Assembly: GCF_005930975.1 (NCBI RefSeq)
Contig: NZ_VBSE01000043.1
Coordinates: 124,001 to 188,000, forward strand
Source: Apilactobacillus kunkeei
Lineage (GTDB): Bacteria; Bacillota; Bacilli; Lactobacillales; Lactobacillaceae
DNA length: 64,000 nt
Reading direction: 5' to 3'
Shown piece after piece: positions 18,777-28,582 of this stretch. The first letter of the stretch is position 1. Each line of letters begins with the position of its first letter. Both the position numbers and the translations under genes were made by a program. The notes under the pieces were generated by a model. That model was not told the origin of the DNA and searched no databases. It saw only the letters and a list, made by a program, of their open reading frames with translations.

Positions 18777-19745
18777 CTAGTTTTGTTGGTATTCTTCGTA
18801 GGCATCGATAATTCTAGCAACCACTGGATGTCTAACAACATCCTTAGAATCAAACTTAACAAAACGAATCTTTTCAACATTTTGTAAGATTGATTGGGCT
18901 TGAACTAGACCACTACTTGCATGTTTAGGCAAATCAATTTGAGAGATATCACCGTTAACAATCATCTTTGAACCAAAGCCAAGACGAGTTAGGAACATCT
19001 TCATTTGAGCAGTAGTTGTGTTTTGAGCTTCGTCTAAGATAACGAAAGCAGAGTCCAATGTTCTACCACGCATATATGCTAAAGGCGCAATTTCAATAAC
19101 TCCTCTTTCCATCAACCTAGCAGTGTGTTCTCTTCCTAGAATTGAATGAAGTGCATCATAGATTGGTCTCAAATATGGATCAACTTTTTCTTTTAAATCA
19201 CCAGGTAGAAAACCAAGGCTTTCACCGGCTTCAACGGCAGGTCTTGTCAAAATAATCTTTTCGACATCACCATGTTTTAATGCTGCGATTGCCATGACCA
19301 CAGCTAAATATGTTTTACCAGTACCTGCTGGCCCAATACCGAAAGTAATATCATTACGTTTTACGGATTGAACGTATTGGCGTTGTCCAAAGTTCTTAAC
19401 ACGGACTGGTTTCCCCTTAAAATCTTTAATTAATATTTGATTATATAGCTCTTTAAAATAACTTAACGTATCATTTTTGGCCATATTCATAGCAGAAACA
19501 ATGTCACTGCTATTCAATGAGACACCATTTTGAATTAAGTCCATTAAGTTCTTAAAAATTGAAATAACTTTATTAACATTATCTTCACTTCCGGATACCT
19601 TCACATTAGTTCCAAAAGCATTAATTGATACTTCCATACCCTCTTCAAGAATTGTAACGTATTTATTTTGTGCCCCTAACAACTTAGGTTCAAAATCTAA
19701 ATTATGAATAATAAATTCTTTGGTTACTTCAGTTTGTTCTGTCAA
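18777..19745 (-). CDS. phoH: PhoH-like ATPase (YbeZ/PhoH family)
   Basis: A cytoplasmic P-loop ATPase that is linked to YbeY in RNA metabolism in many bacteria; the exact substrate is uncertain. Walker A is GPAGTGKT near 138 and Walker B is AFVILDEAQN near 229. The start is taken as TTG at 19743-19745, 8 bases after AAAGGAG, giving 322 residues that begin with TEQTEVTKEF. Longer in-frame starts would put the Shine-Dalgarno inside the gene. It lies upstream of ybeY and downstream of yqeY, after a 120-base gap. Confidence 0.92.
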   Translation of the reverse strand: MTEQTEVTKEFIIHNLDFEPKLLGAQNKYVTILEEGMEVSINAFGTNVKVSGSEDNVNKVISIFKNLMDLIQNGVSLNSSDIVSAMNMAKNDTLSYFKELYNQILIKDFKGKPVRVKNFGQRQYVQSVKRNDITFGIGPAGTGKTYLAVVMAIAALKHGDVEKIILTRPAVEAGESLGFLPGDLKEKVDPYLRPIYDALHSILGREHTARLMERGVIEIAPLAYMRGRTLDSAFVILDEAQNTTTAQMKMFLTRLGFGSKMIVNGDISQIDLPKHASSGLVQAQSILQNVEKIRFVKFDSKDVVRHPVVARIIDAYEEYQQN

Positions 19746-19865
19746 TATAGCGACTCCTTTTTTATTAATAATCAAATATTAGCACAGATTTTGACTTTAA
19801 AAAAGTTATTAATATGTACTAACAAAGCATGCTTGTACCATAGCACAACCATACTTTATAAATAA

Positions 19866-20309
19866 TTAGCTTAAGTGAGCTTTTACAGATTGGTTAACTT
19901 CGTTTCCGTCAGCTTTACCCTTAACCTTTGGCATGATAGCACCCATTACTTTACCAAAATCAGACATTGCTGAAGCTCCCACTTCACTGATAGTTTCTTC
20001 AACTACCTTGTCAATTTCTTCTTTTGACATTTGTTTTGGAGCGTATTTGCTTAGCACAGCTAATTGTTCTTCTTGTTCGGCAACTAAATCATCTCTACCA
20101 CCATCTTTGAATTCAGCAATAGATTCCTTAACTTGCTTAACTTCACGGCTGATAACAGTTAGTTCTTCGTCATCACTTAAATCATGACCTAAAGCAACTT
20201 TTTCGTTAGTTAGGGCTGATTTTAGAGAACGAATAACGTTCAAAGCAGTTTTGTTGTGTTCCTTCATTGCATTTTTAAGATCTTCATTAAGACTTGTAGC
20301 GATACTCAT
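19866..20309 (-). CDS. GatB/YqeY domain protein
   Basis: A 147-residue all-helical protein of the YqeY family, which resembles the tail domain of the amidotransferase subunit GatB and may bind tRNA. The role is not well established. Recognisable parts are LNEDLKNAMKEHNKTALNVIRSLKSAL at the start and the C-terminal DFGKVMGAIMPKVKGKADG. It sits right after rpsU, an order conserved across Firmicutes, and is separated from it by a terminator, so part of its transcription is read-through. Confidence 0.92.
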   Translation of the reverse strand: MSIATSLNEDLKNAMKEHNKTALNVIRSLKSALTNEKVALGHDLSDDEELTVISREVKQVKESIAEFKDGGRDDLVAEQEEQLAVLSKYAPKQMSKEEIDKVVEETISEVGASAMSDFGKVMGAIMPKVKGKADGNEVNQSVKAHLS

Positions 20310-20349
20310 TATAGTTTCCCTCTTTCAAAATATTCAGCTTAGTTTTAGC

Positions 20350-20386
20350 AAAAAAAACGTCCCTGAAATAACAGGAACGTTTTTAG
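20350..20386 (-). terminator. rpsU terminator
   Basis: The stem AACGTTCCTG/CAGGGACGTT (one G-U pair) with a 6-base loop is followed by TTTTTT on the minus strand, directly after rpsU. It probably gives high rpsU and lower yqeY expression. Confidence 0.85.
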
Positions 20387-20389
20387 TAA

Positions 20390-20584
20390 TTAAAAGCGAC
20401 GGCTTTTTTTCTTGTTGTTGCGCTTTCTTGCTGCTTCAGATTTTAATTTACGTTTAACACTTGGTTTTTCGTAGAATTCTCGTTTACGGTATTCACGTAA
20501 AGTACCGTTCTTGGAAACTGTACGTTTGAAACGACGAAGAGCATCATCAAGAGATTCGTTTTTACGAACGACTGTTTTTGACAT
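20390..20584 (-). CDS. rpsU: 30S ribosomal protein S21
   Basis: A 64-residue, very basic ribosomal protein bound near the 3' end of 16S rRNA and used in initiation. The sequence shows [30 protein letters not shown] near 38 and the Lys/Arg tail NNKKKSRRF. The Shine-Dalgarno is GGAGGGAGGG. It has its own strong promoter and terminator. Confidence 0.98.
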   Translation of the reverse strand: MSKTVVRKNESLDDALRRFKRTVSKNGTLREYRKREFYEKPSVKRKLKSEAARKRNNKKKSRRF

Positions 20585-20655
20585 ATGAAAATTCCCTCCC
20601 TCCGAGCTCGAAATACAACAGTTACTTTTTTAATTTATTAAAACTGTTCTTAATA

Positions 20656-20684
20656 ATTATACAAAACAATATTTATAACGTCAA
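20656..20684 (-). promoter_or_regulatory. rpsU promoter
   Basis: TTGACG (20679-20684), 17 bases, TATAAT (20656-20661), about 72 bases before the start codon. It is one of the strongest matches to the sigma-A consensus in this window. Confidence 0.9.
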
Positions 20685-20728
20685 TATTACATTTGAATTT
20701 AAAACTACTTTTATGACAGTTTTTTAGA

Positions 20729-20739
20729 TATAATATAAT
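20729..20739 (+). promoter_or_regulatory. Candidate -10 region of the yqfL gene
   Basis: Two overlapping TATAAT hexamers (20729-20734 and 20734-20739) stand 23 bases before the ATG and face away from rpsU. The -35 is poor (TATGAC at 20712-20717 gives a 16-base spacer to the second). Confidence 0.45.
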
Positions 20740-20761
20740 CGTAAAAAAAGGAGTGATTTTG

Positions 20762-21574
20762 ATGAAACATATTAATATCTTTGCCATCTCAGATTCCAGT
20801 GGTGAAACGGCGATGCAAGTAGCCAAAACCGCTGGTGCACAATTTGAAAGTGCTGATATTTCATACGAACGATACCCATTTATCACTACCGAATCTATGT
20901 TAAGTGGTATCTTAAAAATTGCCAAACAAAAAGAAGCTGTCATTTTTCATACACTAGTTAACGCAGATTTAAGTAGACTGATTGAAGACTTTGCATCGGC
21001 TAACAAATTACAAAACGTTGATTGTGTTCAAAAACCAATGAAAGCCATTAGTAATCAATTAGGCTTCAATCCTGAACGTGTGAGTGGTTTGGTTCATGAC
21101 TTAAATGACGACTACTTTAAGCGAATTGAAGCAATGGAATTCTCTGTCGAAAATGATGATGGAAGCAATCCTCAAAACCTAACAAAAGCAGATGTCGTAA
21201 TACTAGGAATTTCTAGAACATCAAAGACCCCGCTATCACTTTATCTTGCAAACAAACAAGTAAAGGTTTCAAACGTACCAATTGGTCCTACCATCCAATT
21301 ACCTAAAGAAGTCTTTGATGTTGATCCAAAGAAGATTATTGGTCTTACCAGCGTAACTAAAGATATTCAAAAAATTAGAAAAGCCAGAATGGCATCATAT
21401 GGTATCGATGAAGATACACCATATTCAAACTCAAAGAACATTGACGAGGAATTAGAATACGCTAACAACTTATACCATAAACTTGGTTGTTTAATTATCG
21501 ACGTCCACGATAAATCAATCGAAGAAACAGCCACTGTGATTATGGAAAGTCTTGATTTAGATTCATACCAATAA
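20762..21574 (+). CDS. Pyruvate phosphate dikinase regulatory protein (PDRP, YqfL/DUF299)
   Basis: A bifunctional kinase and pyrophosphorylase. It switches pyruvate phosphate dikinase (or PEP synthase) off and on by ADP-dependent phosphorylation of a threonine next to its catalytic histidine. Family marks are FAISDSSGETA (9-19), HTLVN near 62, and the nucleotide-binding GISRTSKTPLSLYLAN near 151-166. ATG 20762 is preceded by AAGGAG with 8-base spacing; the upstream GTG at 20753 lies too close to it. Length is 270 residues. No ppdK gene is in the window, so the target must lie elsewhere. Confidence 0.93.
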   Translation: MKHINIFAISDSSGETAMQVAKTAGAQFESADISYERYPFITTESMLSGILKIAKQKEAVIFHTLVNADLSRLIEDFASANKLQNVDCVQKPMKAISNQLGFNPERVSGLVHDLNDDYFKRIEAMEFSVENDDGSNPQNLTKADVVILGISRTSKTPLSLYLANKQVKVSNVPIGPTIQLPKEVFDVDPKKIIGLTSVTKDIQKIRKARMASYGIDEDTPYSNSKNIDEELEYANNLYHKLGCLIIDVHDKSIEETATVIMESLDLDSYQ

Positions 21575-21603
21575 AAAAAGAGCTTAACAGCTCTTTTTAT
21601 TTT
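21573..21603. terminator. Bidirectional terminator between yqfL and nfo
   Basis: AAAAAGAGCT and AGCTCTTTTT arms, with A-run and T-run on both sides, lie between the two convergent stop codons. Confidence 0.9.
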
Positions 21604-22508
21604 TATTGATTTAAAATATCATCCATCAAATTGTTATTGAATTGTTGTTCTTTTAACATTTTAACTTCGAAGTAATGTGGAGACAGCTTCTTCTTACTTC
21701 CTTCAACAGCAACAGCTGGTGTTTCCATAATCTTTGGAACATCAACCAATGATTCGTGGTGAGCAATGTAGTTCAAAGCATCGAACCCGATTGTTCCCAA
21801 ACCAATAATTTCGTGTCTATCTTTGTGACTACCGAAATCATTCTTAGAATCATTTAAATGAACAACCTTTAATCGATCTAAACCAATTACATGGTCGAAT
21901 TCATTTAGTACACCGTCAAAGTCTTCTTTAACGTTGTAACCAGCATCATTAGTATGACAAGTGTCGAAAGTAACGGATACTTTATCGTTATCCTTAACAC
22001 CATCAATGATTTGGGCAATTTCTTCAAAGGTACGGCCAACTTCTGTTCCCTTACCTGCCATGGTTTCCAAAGCAATTTGAACCTTTTGATCTGGTTCAAT
22101 GACTTCGTTTAACCCTTTGGCAATTTGAGCAATTGCTTTATCTGCACCTTCACCAACATGAGAACCAGGATGTAACACAATTTGTGTTGCACCAATGGCT
22201 TCAGCACGTTTAACTTCTTCGTGTAAGAAATCAACACCAAACTTAAAGTTTTGTGGCTTGGCAACATTTCCTAGATTAATGATGTATGGAGCATGAACAA
22301 CAGTTTCCAAAATACCATGTTCTTTCATGTATTCCTTACCGTCTTCGGCTCTTAATTCATCAATTGGCTTTCTTCTGGTGTTTTGAGGAGCACCAGTGTA
22401 AACCATAAATGCATTTTCACCATAGCTGTCAGCTTCTTTAGCAGAACCCAAAAACATGGTTGAGCCATTCATGCTAACGTGAGATCCGATTAAAAACTTA
22501 CTTGTCAT
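21603..22508 (-). CDS. nfo: Endonuclease IV (AP endonuclease)
   Basis: A zinc enzyme that cleaves DNA 5' of abasic sites in base excision repair. The 301 residues form a TIM barrel with GSHVSMNG at the start. Metal ligands are visible in [43 protein letters not shown] and [23 protein letters not shown]. The ATG overlaps the end of the upstream tagF-like gene by 11 bases, so it appears to be co-transcribed with teichoic-acid genes. It is last in that group and ends at a strong terminator. Confidence 0.97.
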   Translation of the reverse strand: MTSKFLIGSHVSMNGSTMFLGSAKEADSYGENAFMVYTGAPQNTRRKPIDELRAEDGKEYMKEHGILETVVHAPYIINLGNVAKPQNFKFGVDFLHEEVKRAEAIGATQIVLHPGSHVGEGADKAIAQIAKGLNEVIEPDQKVQIALETMAGKGTEVGRTFEEIAQIIDGVKDNDKVSVTFDTCHTNDAGYNVKEDFDGVLNEFDHVIGLDRLKVVHLNDSKNDFGSHKDRHEIIGLGTIGFDALNYIAHHESLVDVPKIMETPAVAVEGSKKKLSPHYFEVKMLKEQQFNNNLMDDILNQ

Positions 22509-23721
22509 TACTAATCATCCTCATTTCATCAACAAATTTTTCTGAAGAGTCTGCAGATTCCCACCCACAATACTTTTCATAGAATTCTTCATACTTCTTA
22601 TCGTAATCAGAATACTTCTTTTCCTTGTTAAATGCATCAATTTGCTTGTAAAAATCGTCTTCATCTTCAACAACAGGTCCAGGTAATTCTGTTCTGTAGT
22701 CAAAGTAGAAACCACGAATATCATCTTCATAATGTTTTAAATCATATGCATAGAACAACATTGGTCGTTTCAAGTTTGCATAGTCAAACATTACTGATGA
22801 GTAGTCTGTGATTAACAAATCAGACATTAGGTATAAGTCACTAATGTCTTCTTCAACCATGATGTAAACACGGTCTTCAAAGCCCTTAATATCAATGAAG
22901 TCTTTTACAAGGTAATGTGGTCTGATAATTAATACAGTGTTGTCATCAACTTGTTCAAAGAAAGTCTTTAAACTAAATGGTAATTCGAAGTTGTAAACAC
23001 CCTTACGTTTGTAATTATCATCACGCCAAGTTGGTGCGTAGGTGATTACACTTAAATCATCTCTACCAAGGTATTTTTTCTTAAGTCTACTAATGTTGTC
23101 TTGATTGTCACCATAGTATAAGACGTCATTTCTTGGGTATCCGATATCTAAGAAATGATTGTTAAAATCAAAAGCTCTAGAAAAAATATCTTTAGAGTAT
23201 TGATTTGGTGCAATTAAGTAATCCCAACGATGGGCTTCATTAGTAAAGTTTTCTTTATACTTTTCAGTATTAGTACCAGGCATCATAACGTTTTCGATGT
23301 CAGTACCTAGTTTTTTCAAAGGCGTACCATGCCATGTTTGCATGTATACAGTCCCCTTATTCTTGTTCCACCATTTTGGTGTTCTGGAATTAAATACCCA
23401 GAAGTTAGCTCTGGCCATTACCCATACCCATTTAGGCATGAATTTTCTGACCATCTTGATATCAGGATATAATTCCTTGAAAATCTTATATTGAGCTTTT
23501 CTGACAGTAAAGTATGCTTTTGACTTATCTTCTGGATACTTTTCAATCCACTTTTCATAGATAGCTGCCGGATTATCATTGATATCCTTACCCTGGAAAC
23601 TTTCAAAAACAACTAAATTTTTCTTTACTGGTAAAGTAATCAAAACATTATTAATCAAGATCAATACTCGACGAATTGACTTCTTAATAAATCTAATTAC
23701 TTTTTTCTTCAATTTCATCAT
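22498..23721 (-). CDS. CDP-glycerol glycerophosphotransferase family protein (TagF/TarF-like)
   Basis: Adds glycerol phosphate from CDP-glycerol to a growing wall teichoic acid or related polymer at the inner face of the membrane. The 407 residues begin with a basic, hydrophobic membrane-association helix. The Glyphos_transf fold follows, with the catalytic-region histidine in [11 protein letters not shown] near 130, [11 protein letters not shown] near 190, [10 protein letters not shown] near 215 and [20 protein letters not shown] near 310. No repeat or fusion is seen. It follows tagG and precedes nfo. Whether it acts as primase or polymerase cannot be told from sequence alone; the [10 protein letters not shown] form is closest to the polymerase modules of the large protein at 37776-42815. 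Confidence 0.88.
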   Translation of the reverse strand: MMKLKKKVIRFIKKSIRRVLILINNVLITLPVKKNLVVFESFQGKDINDNPAAIYEKWIEKYPEDKSKAYFTVRKAQYKIFKELYPDIKMVRKFMPKWVWVMARANFWVFNSRTPKWWNKNKGTVYMQTWHGTPLKKLGTDIENVMMPGTNTEKYKENFTNEAHRWDYLIAPNQYSKDIFSRAFDFNNHFLDIGYPRNDVLYYGDNQDNISRLKKKYLGRDDLSVITYAPTWRDDNYKRKGVYNFELPFSLKTFFEQVDDNTVLIIRPHYLVKDFIDIKGFEDRVYIMVEEDISDLYLMSDLLITDYSSVMFDYANLKRPMLFYAYDLKHYEDDIRGFYFDYRTELPGPVVEDEDDFYKQIDAFNKEKKYSDYDKKYEEFYEKYCGWESADSSEKFVDEMRMISNDK

Positions 23722-23750
23722 ACGACAATTTCAATCCTTTTAACTTTTAA

Positions 23751-24569
23751 CTAAATGTAATCCACGAAACGAGCTCTGAACTTGTAGTGTAGATGTGATC
23801 CAACCAATAGGAAGAATAATACTGTTAGCCAGAAGATTAACATCAACATTGGTTTTTGCCAGAACCAAGCTTCACCTAGCATTGATTCTCTAAATCCTGA
23901 AACAATGTAGAAGAATGGGTTCAATTGTAAGAATCTTACAAAGAATGCTGGGAAAGCATTTGTTTCAAAGTTAAATAGAACTCCAGACATGTAGAACAAT
24001 ACTCTCATGATTGATTGTAAGAAGATACGATAATCACGAACAAGAATTGTTACAGTTGAGTTGAAGATACCGAATGCTAATAGCCAACAAATCATTGCAA
24101 AGAAGTAGTATAGCCATTGAATCCAGTATAGGTTAGGTAGTATTCCACCCTTTAGGTAACCTAAGATAATTGAACATGCTAGCATAGCCCAAAATGAACT
24201 TAAGTTAGTTAGAATCTTAATTGATGGTAGAACACTAACCGGGAACTTCATTTTTGATACCATACCAACTTGTTGGTAGATACTCTTTGAAGCATCTAAA
24301 GTAACACTGTTCATGTAGAACCATGGTGTAATACCGATAACCATCCAAGTTAGATAATCAACGCTTCCTGAGGTCCCCTTCTTTAAACCAACACCAAATA
24401 CTAACCAGTAGATTAAAATTTGAATAATTGGATATAAGTATGCCCAAATAATACCTAAATAATGGCTTTGATAATCTGACTTATCCTCGTATTTTGACAC
24501 TCTAAACATTATTGGTAAATTTTGAATTTGCTCTTTGATTAATGTAATGACTTCCTTCAAGTCGATCAC
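23751..24569 (-). CDS. tagG: Teichoic acid export ABC permease (TagG/ABC-2 type)
   Basis: The membrane subunit that flips finished teichoic acid across the membrane. The 272 residues have six membrane helices of the ABC-2 permease type, with the family-typical SHYLGIIWAYLYPIIQILIY near 35-54, LTWMVIGITPWFYMNS and NPFFYIVSGFRESML near the end. The start is probably GTG at 24567-24569, close behind AAGGA; a TTG three codons later is possible. It lies 7 bases after the tagB-like gene. The partner ATPase TagH is not encoded next to it or anywhere in this window. Confidence 0.88.
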   Translation of the reverse strand: MIDLKEVITLIKEQIQNLPIMFRVSKYEDKSDYQSHYLGIIWAYLYPIIQILIYWLVFGVGLKKGTSGSVDYLTWMVIGITPWFYMNSVTLDASKSIYQQVGMVSKMKFPVSVLPSIKILTNLSSFWAMLACSIILGYLKGGILPNLYWIQWLYYFFAMICWLLAFGIFNSTVTILVRDYRIFLQSIMRVLFYMSGVLFNFETNAFPAFFVRFLQLNPFFYIVSGFRESMLGEAWFWQKPMLMLIFWLTVLFFLLVGSHLHYKFRARFVDYI

Positions 24570-24576
24570 ACTTCCT

Positions 24577-25743
24577 TTACTTTAAAGTTTTAATATATCT
24601 GTCGATTACTCGACTTGTTGCAAAACCATCATTGTATTTATTCCAATGATGATTAAAATTGGTAAAATCTGTTTGTTTATTATCACTAATTGCTTTTCTT
24701 AAATCATCCAAGGATGTAATAGGTTTTGTAGGTAACCAATTCAATAAATCATTTTGAATTCCCGGATTTTGTTTATATTGGTCTAAATCAAACATAAAGA
24801 ACAATAGAGAATGCGCATTAGGCAATAGTGAATAATCAAAAGCAACTGATGAATAGTCAGTTACTAAGGTATCAGTTACAGCTAACAAATCTGTGGTTGA
24901 TAATTGATTTGAAAACATCACGTTTGGATTCTTTGATTCTTTTTGCAATTTTTCTTCTAAGTCCTTTAGAAGCGGATGTAGCTTTACAACTACCATTGCA
25001 TTAGGATCATTTGATAGGGCCTTAACAACACCCTTAGGTGGATTAAATGACCTACCCTCATCACGATATGTTGGTGCGTATAAGATTACTCGTTTGCCCT
25101 TCAATTGGGGAGCAAAACTATAAACACGTCTTCTAGCAATCTTTTGCCATTTTTCCTTAAATAATCTATCAGATCTTGGATAACCAATCATCTTCATTTT
25201 GTCAAAGGAAACATGATAACTGTTCTCAAACACATGCCCCATTGTTTCGGAAGCAACCACGTATTCATCAAAGCTGTTATAAACCTTTTGAAAACGACGT
25301 TTGTCAGAAGCACTTCTATCCTTAGTAGAAGCATCTTCCCAACCAAACTTCTTAATTGCTCCGTTGGCATGCCATAATTGAACAACCTTTAAATCCTTTG
25401 GATGGGCAATGCCACCCATGAACGGAAAGTAATTGTCACAAAAAACAACATTACTTGCCATTATCTTTGGAATTAAATCAAATATTAATTTAAAACCATC
25501 ACGAAATAAGACGGTCTTAATTCCATATGCAGCTAAGTCAGTCGCAGCTGCTTCGCTTGATGATTCATAATATACATATAGCCTTTTATTTTTTGGCAAT
25601 CGACGAGCCATCGATTTAATTAATCCAAGATTATTATCAAAGCTCATTATGTAAATTACATTCTCTTTTTTTCTGAAATAAAATAGTAAAGATACTATCT
25701 TAATTAAAAATATATACATAACCTTCAAAACAGATCCCACCAT
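24577..25743 (-). CDS. CDP-glycerol glycerophosphotransferase, TagB/TarB-like primase
   Basis: A peripheral membrane enzyme that most likely adds the first glycerol phosphate to the teichoic acid linkage unit. The 388 residues start with a hydrophobic helix (VMYIFLIKIVSLLFYF). The signature VQLWHANGAIKKFGW near 123-137 is typical of TagB/TarB rather than the WHGTPLK form of TagF. GYPRSDRLF, ILYAPTYRDEGRSF, VKLHPL and TDYSSVAFDY follow. The start is uncertain: ATG 25743 has no good Shine-Dalgarno, while GGTGGG lies 8 bases before an in-frame TTG at 25728. First gene of the tagB-tagG-tagF-nfo group. Confidence 0.85.
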   Translation of the reverse strand: MVGSVLKVMYIFLIKIVSLLFYFRKKENVIYIMSFDNNLGLIKSMARRLPKNKRLYVYYESSSEAAATDLAAYGIKTVLFRDGFKLIFDLIPKIMASNVVFCDNYFPFMGGIAHPKDLKVVQLWHANGAIKKFGWEDASTKDRSASDKRRFQKVYNSFDEYVVASETMGHVFENSYHVSFDKMKMIGYPRSDRLFKEKWQKIARRRVYSFAPQLKGKRVILYAPTYRDEGRSFNPPKGVVKALSNDPNAMVVVKLHPLLKDLEEKLQKESKNPNVMFSNQLSTTDLLAVTDTLVTDYSSVAFDYSLLPNAHSLLFFMFDLDQYKQNPGIQNDLLNWLPTKPITSLDDLRKAISDNKQTDFTNFNHHWNKYNDGFATSRVIDRYIKTLK

Positions 25744-25769
25744 ATTTAAAAACTATCACACAATCCAGT

Positions 25770-25778
25770 ATTATATCA
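25770..25778 (-). promoter_or_regulatory. Candidate extended -10 promoter of the tagB-tagG-tagF group
   Basis: TGATATAAT on the minus strand (TATAAT at 25770-25775) lies 26 bases before the tagB-like start, after the yitT stop. No convincing -35 is present. Confidence 0.5.
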
Positions 25779-25808
25779 CACTTAATGTATAAAAATTATT
25801 ACATTTAA

Positions 25809-26687
25809 CTATTCAACCTTGTGTTCATAGAAATGCCCCATAATAGTAGATGCTTCAGTCACACTTGCAAATGCGTGTTCATCTGATTCATCTAAAGCTT
25901 CCTGTAACTCGGATAGTTCATATCTTGAAATGGTCGTAAATAGAATTGTTTTTTCATCATGATTGTAGGCACCCTCAGCGCCGTGAATAATTGTGATTCC
26001 ACGTGGAATGTGGTTTTGAATACTATCAATCACCGTCTTTGGATGATCGGTTACTACCAACACCTGCATTCTTTGTTGACGGGTGTAGGCAAAGTCGATT
26101 GCTTTAGCATTTACCACAATCCCAATAGCTGAGTAGAATGCGTATGGCCAACCATACGTAAATCCGGCTGCGGTAATGATGAAGATGTTGAAAGCGATGT
26201 TAATTGTTCCAATACTCCTCCCCGTCTTTCTTCTGATAACGATTCCTAAAATGTCCAATCCACCTGTAGAAATCTCGTTTTTCAAACTCATTCCAGTTCC
26301 AAAACCATTAACCACACCACCAAAGATGGCACAAATCATTGGATCATTGGTTAGATACACCGGATGCAATGACTTAATCATAAAACTTGCCAGAAAAACA
26401 GTTAAGATGGTAAAACAAGTAAATTGATGACCAATTTGTTTCCATGCTAGTATAAAAAATGGAATATTTAATACAAATAAACCAATCGAAGGAGAAATGG
26501 AGAATGGTAAAAATCTCCCTGATAAAGTATTAATCAACTGTGATAAACCAGTAAATCCAGATGAGTAGATTTTACCTGGCGTCCAGAAAAAATTCATGGC
26601 AATTGATACCATGATTCCGTACATAAAGGCAGTTGACGCTTTCGCTAAGTATTGATGTCGTCTTAAAATCCTTTGAACATCGTCCAT
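25809..26687 (-). CDS. YitT family membrane protein with DUF2179
   Basis: A predicted membrane protein of unknown function. About five hydrophobic helices (for example FMYGIMVSIAMNFFW and FTCFTILTVFLASFMI) carry family motifs GFTGLSQLI near 39 and NEISTGGLDILGIVIRRKTG near 137. A C-terminal cytoplasmic DUF2179 domain follows (RMQVLVVTDHP to the end). ATG 26687 is preferred because AGAGG is only two bases from the ATG at 26696. It lies between the aspS terminator and the teichoic-acid group. Confidence 0.85.
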   Translation of the reverse strand: MDDVQRILRRHQYLAKASTAFMYGIMVSIAMNFFWTPGKIYSSGFTGLSQLINTLSGRFLPFSISPSIGLFVLNIPFFILAWKQIGHQFTCFTILTVFLASFMIKSLHPVYLTNDPMICAIFGGVVNGFGTGMSLKNEISTGGLDILGIVIRRKTGRSIGTINIAFNIFIITAAGFTYGWPYAFYSAIGIVVNAKAIDFAYTRQQRMQVLVVTDHPKTVIDSIQNHIPRGITIIHGAEGAYNHDEKTILFTTISRYELSELQEALDESDEHAFASVTEASTIMGHFYEHKVE

Positions 26688-26741
26688 AAGTTTCATAACC
26701 TCTCATTTAATATGAAAATAGTATAACATAAATACGAATTA

Positions 26742-26775
26742 AAAAAAGACTTCCCTAATGGAAGTCTTTCTTTAT
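26742..26775 (-). terminator. aspS terminator
   Basis: The stem AAAGACTTCC/GGAAGTCTTT with a 5- to 6-base loop is followed by a run of seven T on the minus strand, three bases after the aspS stop. It closes hisS-aspS. Confidence 0.92.
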
Positions 26776-26777
26776 TA

Positions 26778-28559
26778 TTAAGCTTCTGGTTCGTCTTCAG
26801 TTTCTAGTCCTAAGTCATCTAATTGTTTCTTAGAAACAGGTGCTGGAGCGTTAGTCATTGGTTCAGTAGCCTTTGAATTCTTAGGGAATGCGATAACATC
26901 TCTAATATTTTCAGTTTGTGCTAATAATCTAGCAAAACGGTCTAAACCGATAGCTAAACCTCCATGAGGTGGGAAACCGTAGTCTAAGGCGTCTAGGAAG
27001 TAACCAAATTGTTCTTGGGCGCTTTCTCTAGTGAAGCCTAAGGCCTTTAGCATCTTCAATTGTAGTTCCTTAGTATGGATACGGATTGATCCGCCACCAA
27101 GTTCTAGACCATTCAAGATAATGTCGTAACTTTGAGCGTGAGCCTTGTGAGGGTCTTCGCCATCGTTTAAGTAATGTTCATCACCTTCGTTAGGCATTGT
27201 GAATGGATGGTGAGCTGGAACCCATCTGTCGATACCTTCGTCGTAGTCGAATAATGGCCAGTCAACAACCCATAAGAAGTCAAAGACGTCTGAAGGAATC
27301 ATGTCTTGTTCCTTAGCGATTGCACATCTTAGGTAACCTAATGTGTCAGCAACAACCTTGTCTCTGTCAGCAGCGAATAGTAATAAGTCGCCTGCTTTAG
27401 CTTCAGTAGCTGCAAGCATTTGGTCAACAACACTTTGGTCATCGAAGAATTTAGCAATTGGACCGGTTAAACCTTCGTCGGTAACCTTCATCCAAGCAAG
27501 ACCCTTGGCACCAAATCTTTCTACGTATTCAGCATATTTGTCGATGTCTTTTCTCGAGTACTTGTCAGCACCACCAGGAACGGCAATTGCTTTTACCTTA
27601 CCGCCATTTTCAATTGCGCCACTAAATACCTTGAAGCTAACATCTTTAACGATGTCTGATAGATCCTTTAGTTCCATACCAAATCTAACATCTGGTTGGT
27701 CGGTACCAAAACGATCCATCGATTCTTGCCAAGTAATACGCTTGAACGGAGCCTTGATATCGATGTTTAAAGTATCCTTCATTACCTTAACGATTAAGCC
27801 TTCAGTTAGGTCTTGGATGTCTTCAGCATTTAAGAATGAAGTTTCCATATCGATTTGGGTAAATTCTGGTTGTCTGTCACCACGTAAATCTTCATCACGG
27901 AAACAACGAGCAATTTGGTAGTAACGATCAAAGCCTGAACCCATCAATAATTGCTTAAATAGTTGTGGTGATTGTGGTAGTGCATAAAATGAACCATGGT
28001 AAAGTCTTGAAGGGACAAGGTAATCACGAGCACCTTCTGGAGTTGAAACTGTTAAGTTAGGAGTTTCAATGTCTACAAAACCATTCTTGTTAAAGTATTC
28101 GTGAACTGCTTGAGTAATCTTACTTCTTAAGATAATTCCACGTTGTACTTCTGGACGTCTTAAGTCTAAGTATCTGTACTTCAACTTAGTTTCTTCTGAA
28201 GCTGTTATATTGTCCTTAATATCAAATGGAGGGTTTTCAGATTTGTTTAAGATTTTTACTTCTGAAACAGCAATTTCAATCTTACCAGTGTTAATGTCTG
28301 GGTTAACCTCCTTTTCACTTCTGGCAACTACAGTTCCTTTTACTTCGATTACATATTCATTTCTTAATTGATCAGCGATTGCCAATGCATCTGCGCTGTT
28401 CTTGTCACTAAATACTAGTTGGACAATTCCTTTACGGTCTCTTAAGTCAACGAAGATTAATTTACCTAAGTCACGACGTTTGGCAACCCATCCGTCTAAG
28501 CATACTTCTTGGTTTAAGTAGCTTTCGTCTACTAAACCACAATAAGTTGTTCGGTTCAT
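26778..28559 (-). CDS. aspS: Aspartyl-tRNA synthetase
   Basis: A class IIb synthetase that charges tRNA-Asp. The 593 residues show the N-terminal OB anticodon domain ([24 protein letters not shown]), motif 2 [18 protein letters not shown] near 219-236, the bacterial GAD insert (about 300-420) and motif 3 GLAIGLDRF near 532. AGGAGAG stands before the ATG. It follows hisS by 23 bases and shares its T-box. Whether it is discriminating (Asp only) or also charges tRNA-Asn is not decided here. Confidence 0.97.
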   Translation of the reverse strand: MNRTTYCGLVDESYLNQEVCLDGWVAKRRDLGKLIFVDLRDRKGIVQLVFSDKNSADALAIADQLRNEYVIEVKGTVVARSEKEVNPDINTGKIEIAVSEVKILNKSENPPFDIKDNITASEETKLKYRYLDLRRPEVQRGIILRSKITQAVHEYFNKNGFVDIETPNLTVSTPEGARDYLVPSRLYHGSFYALPQSPQLFKQLLMGSGFDRYYQIARCFRDEDLRGDRQPEFTQIDMETSFLNAEDIQDLTEGLIVKVMKDTLNIDIKAPFKRITWQESMDRFGTDQPDVRFGMELKDLSDIVKDVSFKVFSGAIENGGKVKAIAVPGGADKYSRKDIDKYAEYVERFGAKGLAWMKVTDEGLTGPIAKFFDDQSVVDQMLAATEAKAGDLLLFAADRDKVVADTLGYLRCAIAKEQDMIPSDVFDFLWVVDWPLFDYDEGIDRWVPAHHPFTMPNEGDEHYLNDGEDPHKAHAQSYDIILNGLELGGGSIRIHTKELQLKMLKALGFTRESAQEQFGYFLDALDYGFPPHGGLAIGLDRFARLLAQTENIRDVIAFPKNSKATEPMTNAPAPVSKKQLDDLGLETEDEPEA

Positions 28560-28582
28560 AATATCTCTCCTAATCTTATTTT

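Noticed and set aside
20650-20943. 97-residue open frame antisense to the yqfL start
   Set aside because: It covers the rpsU promoter and the coding strand of yqfL, and has no ribosome binding site or family resemblance.
27343-27921. 192-residue open frame antisense to aspS
   Set aside because: Shadow of a conserved coding region; no start signal and no recognisable domain.
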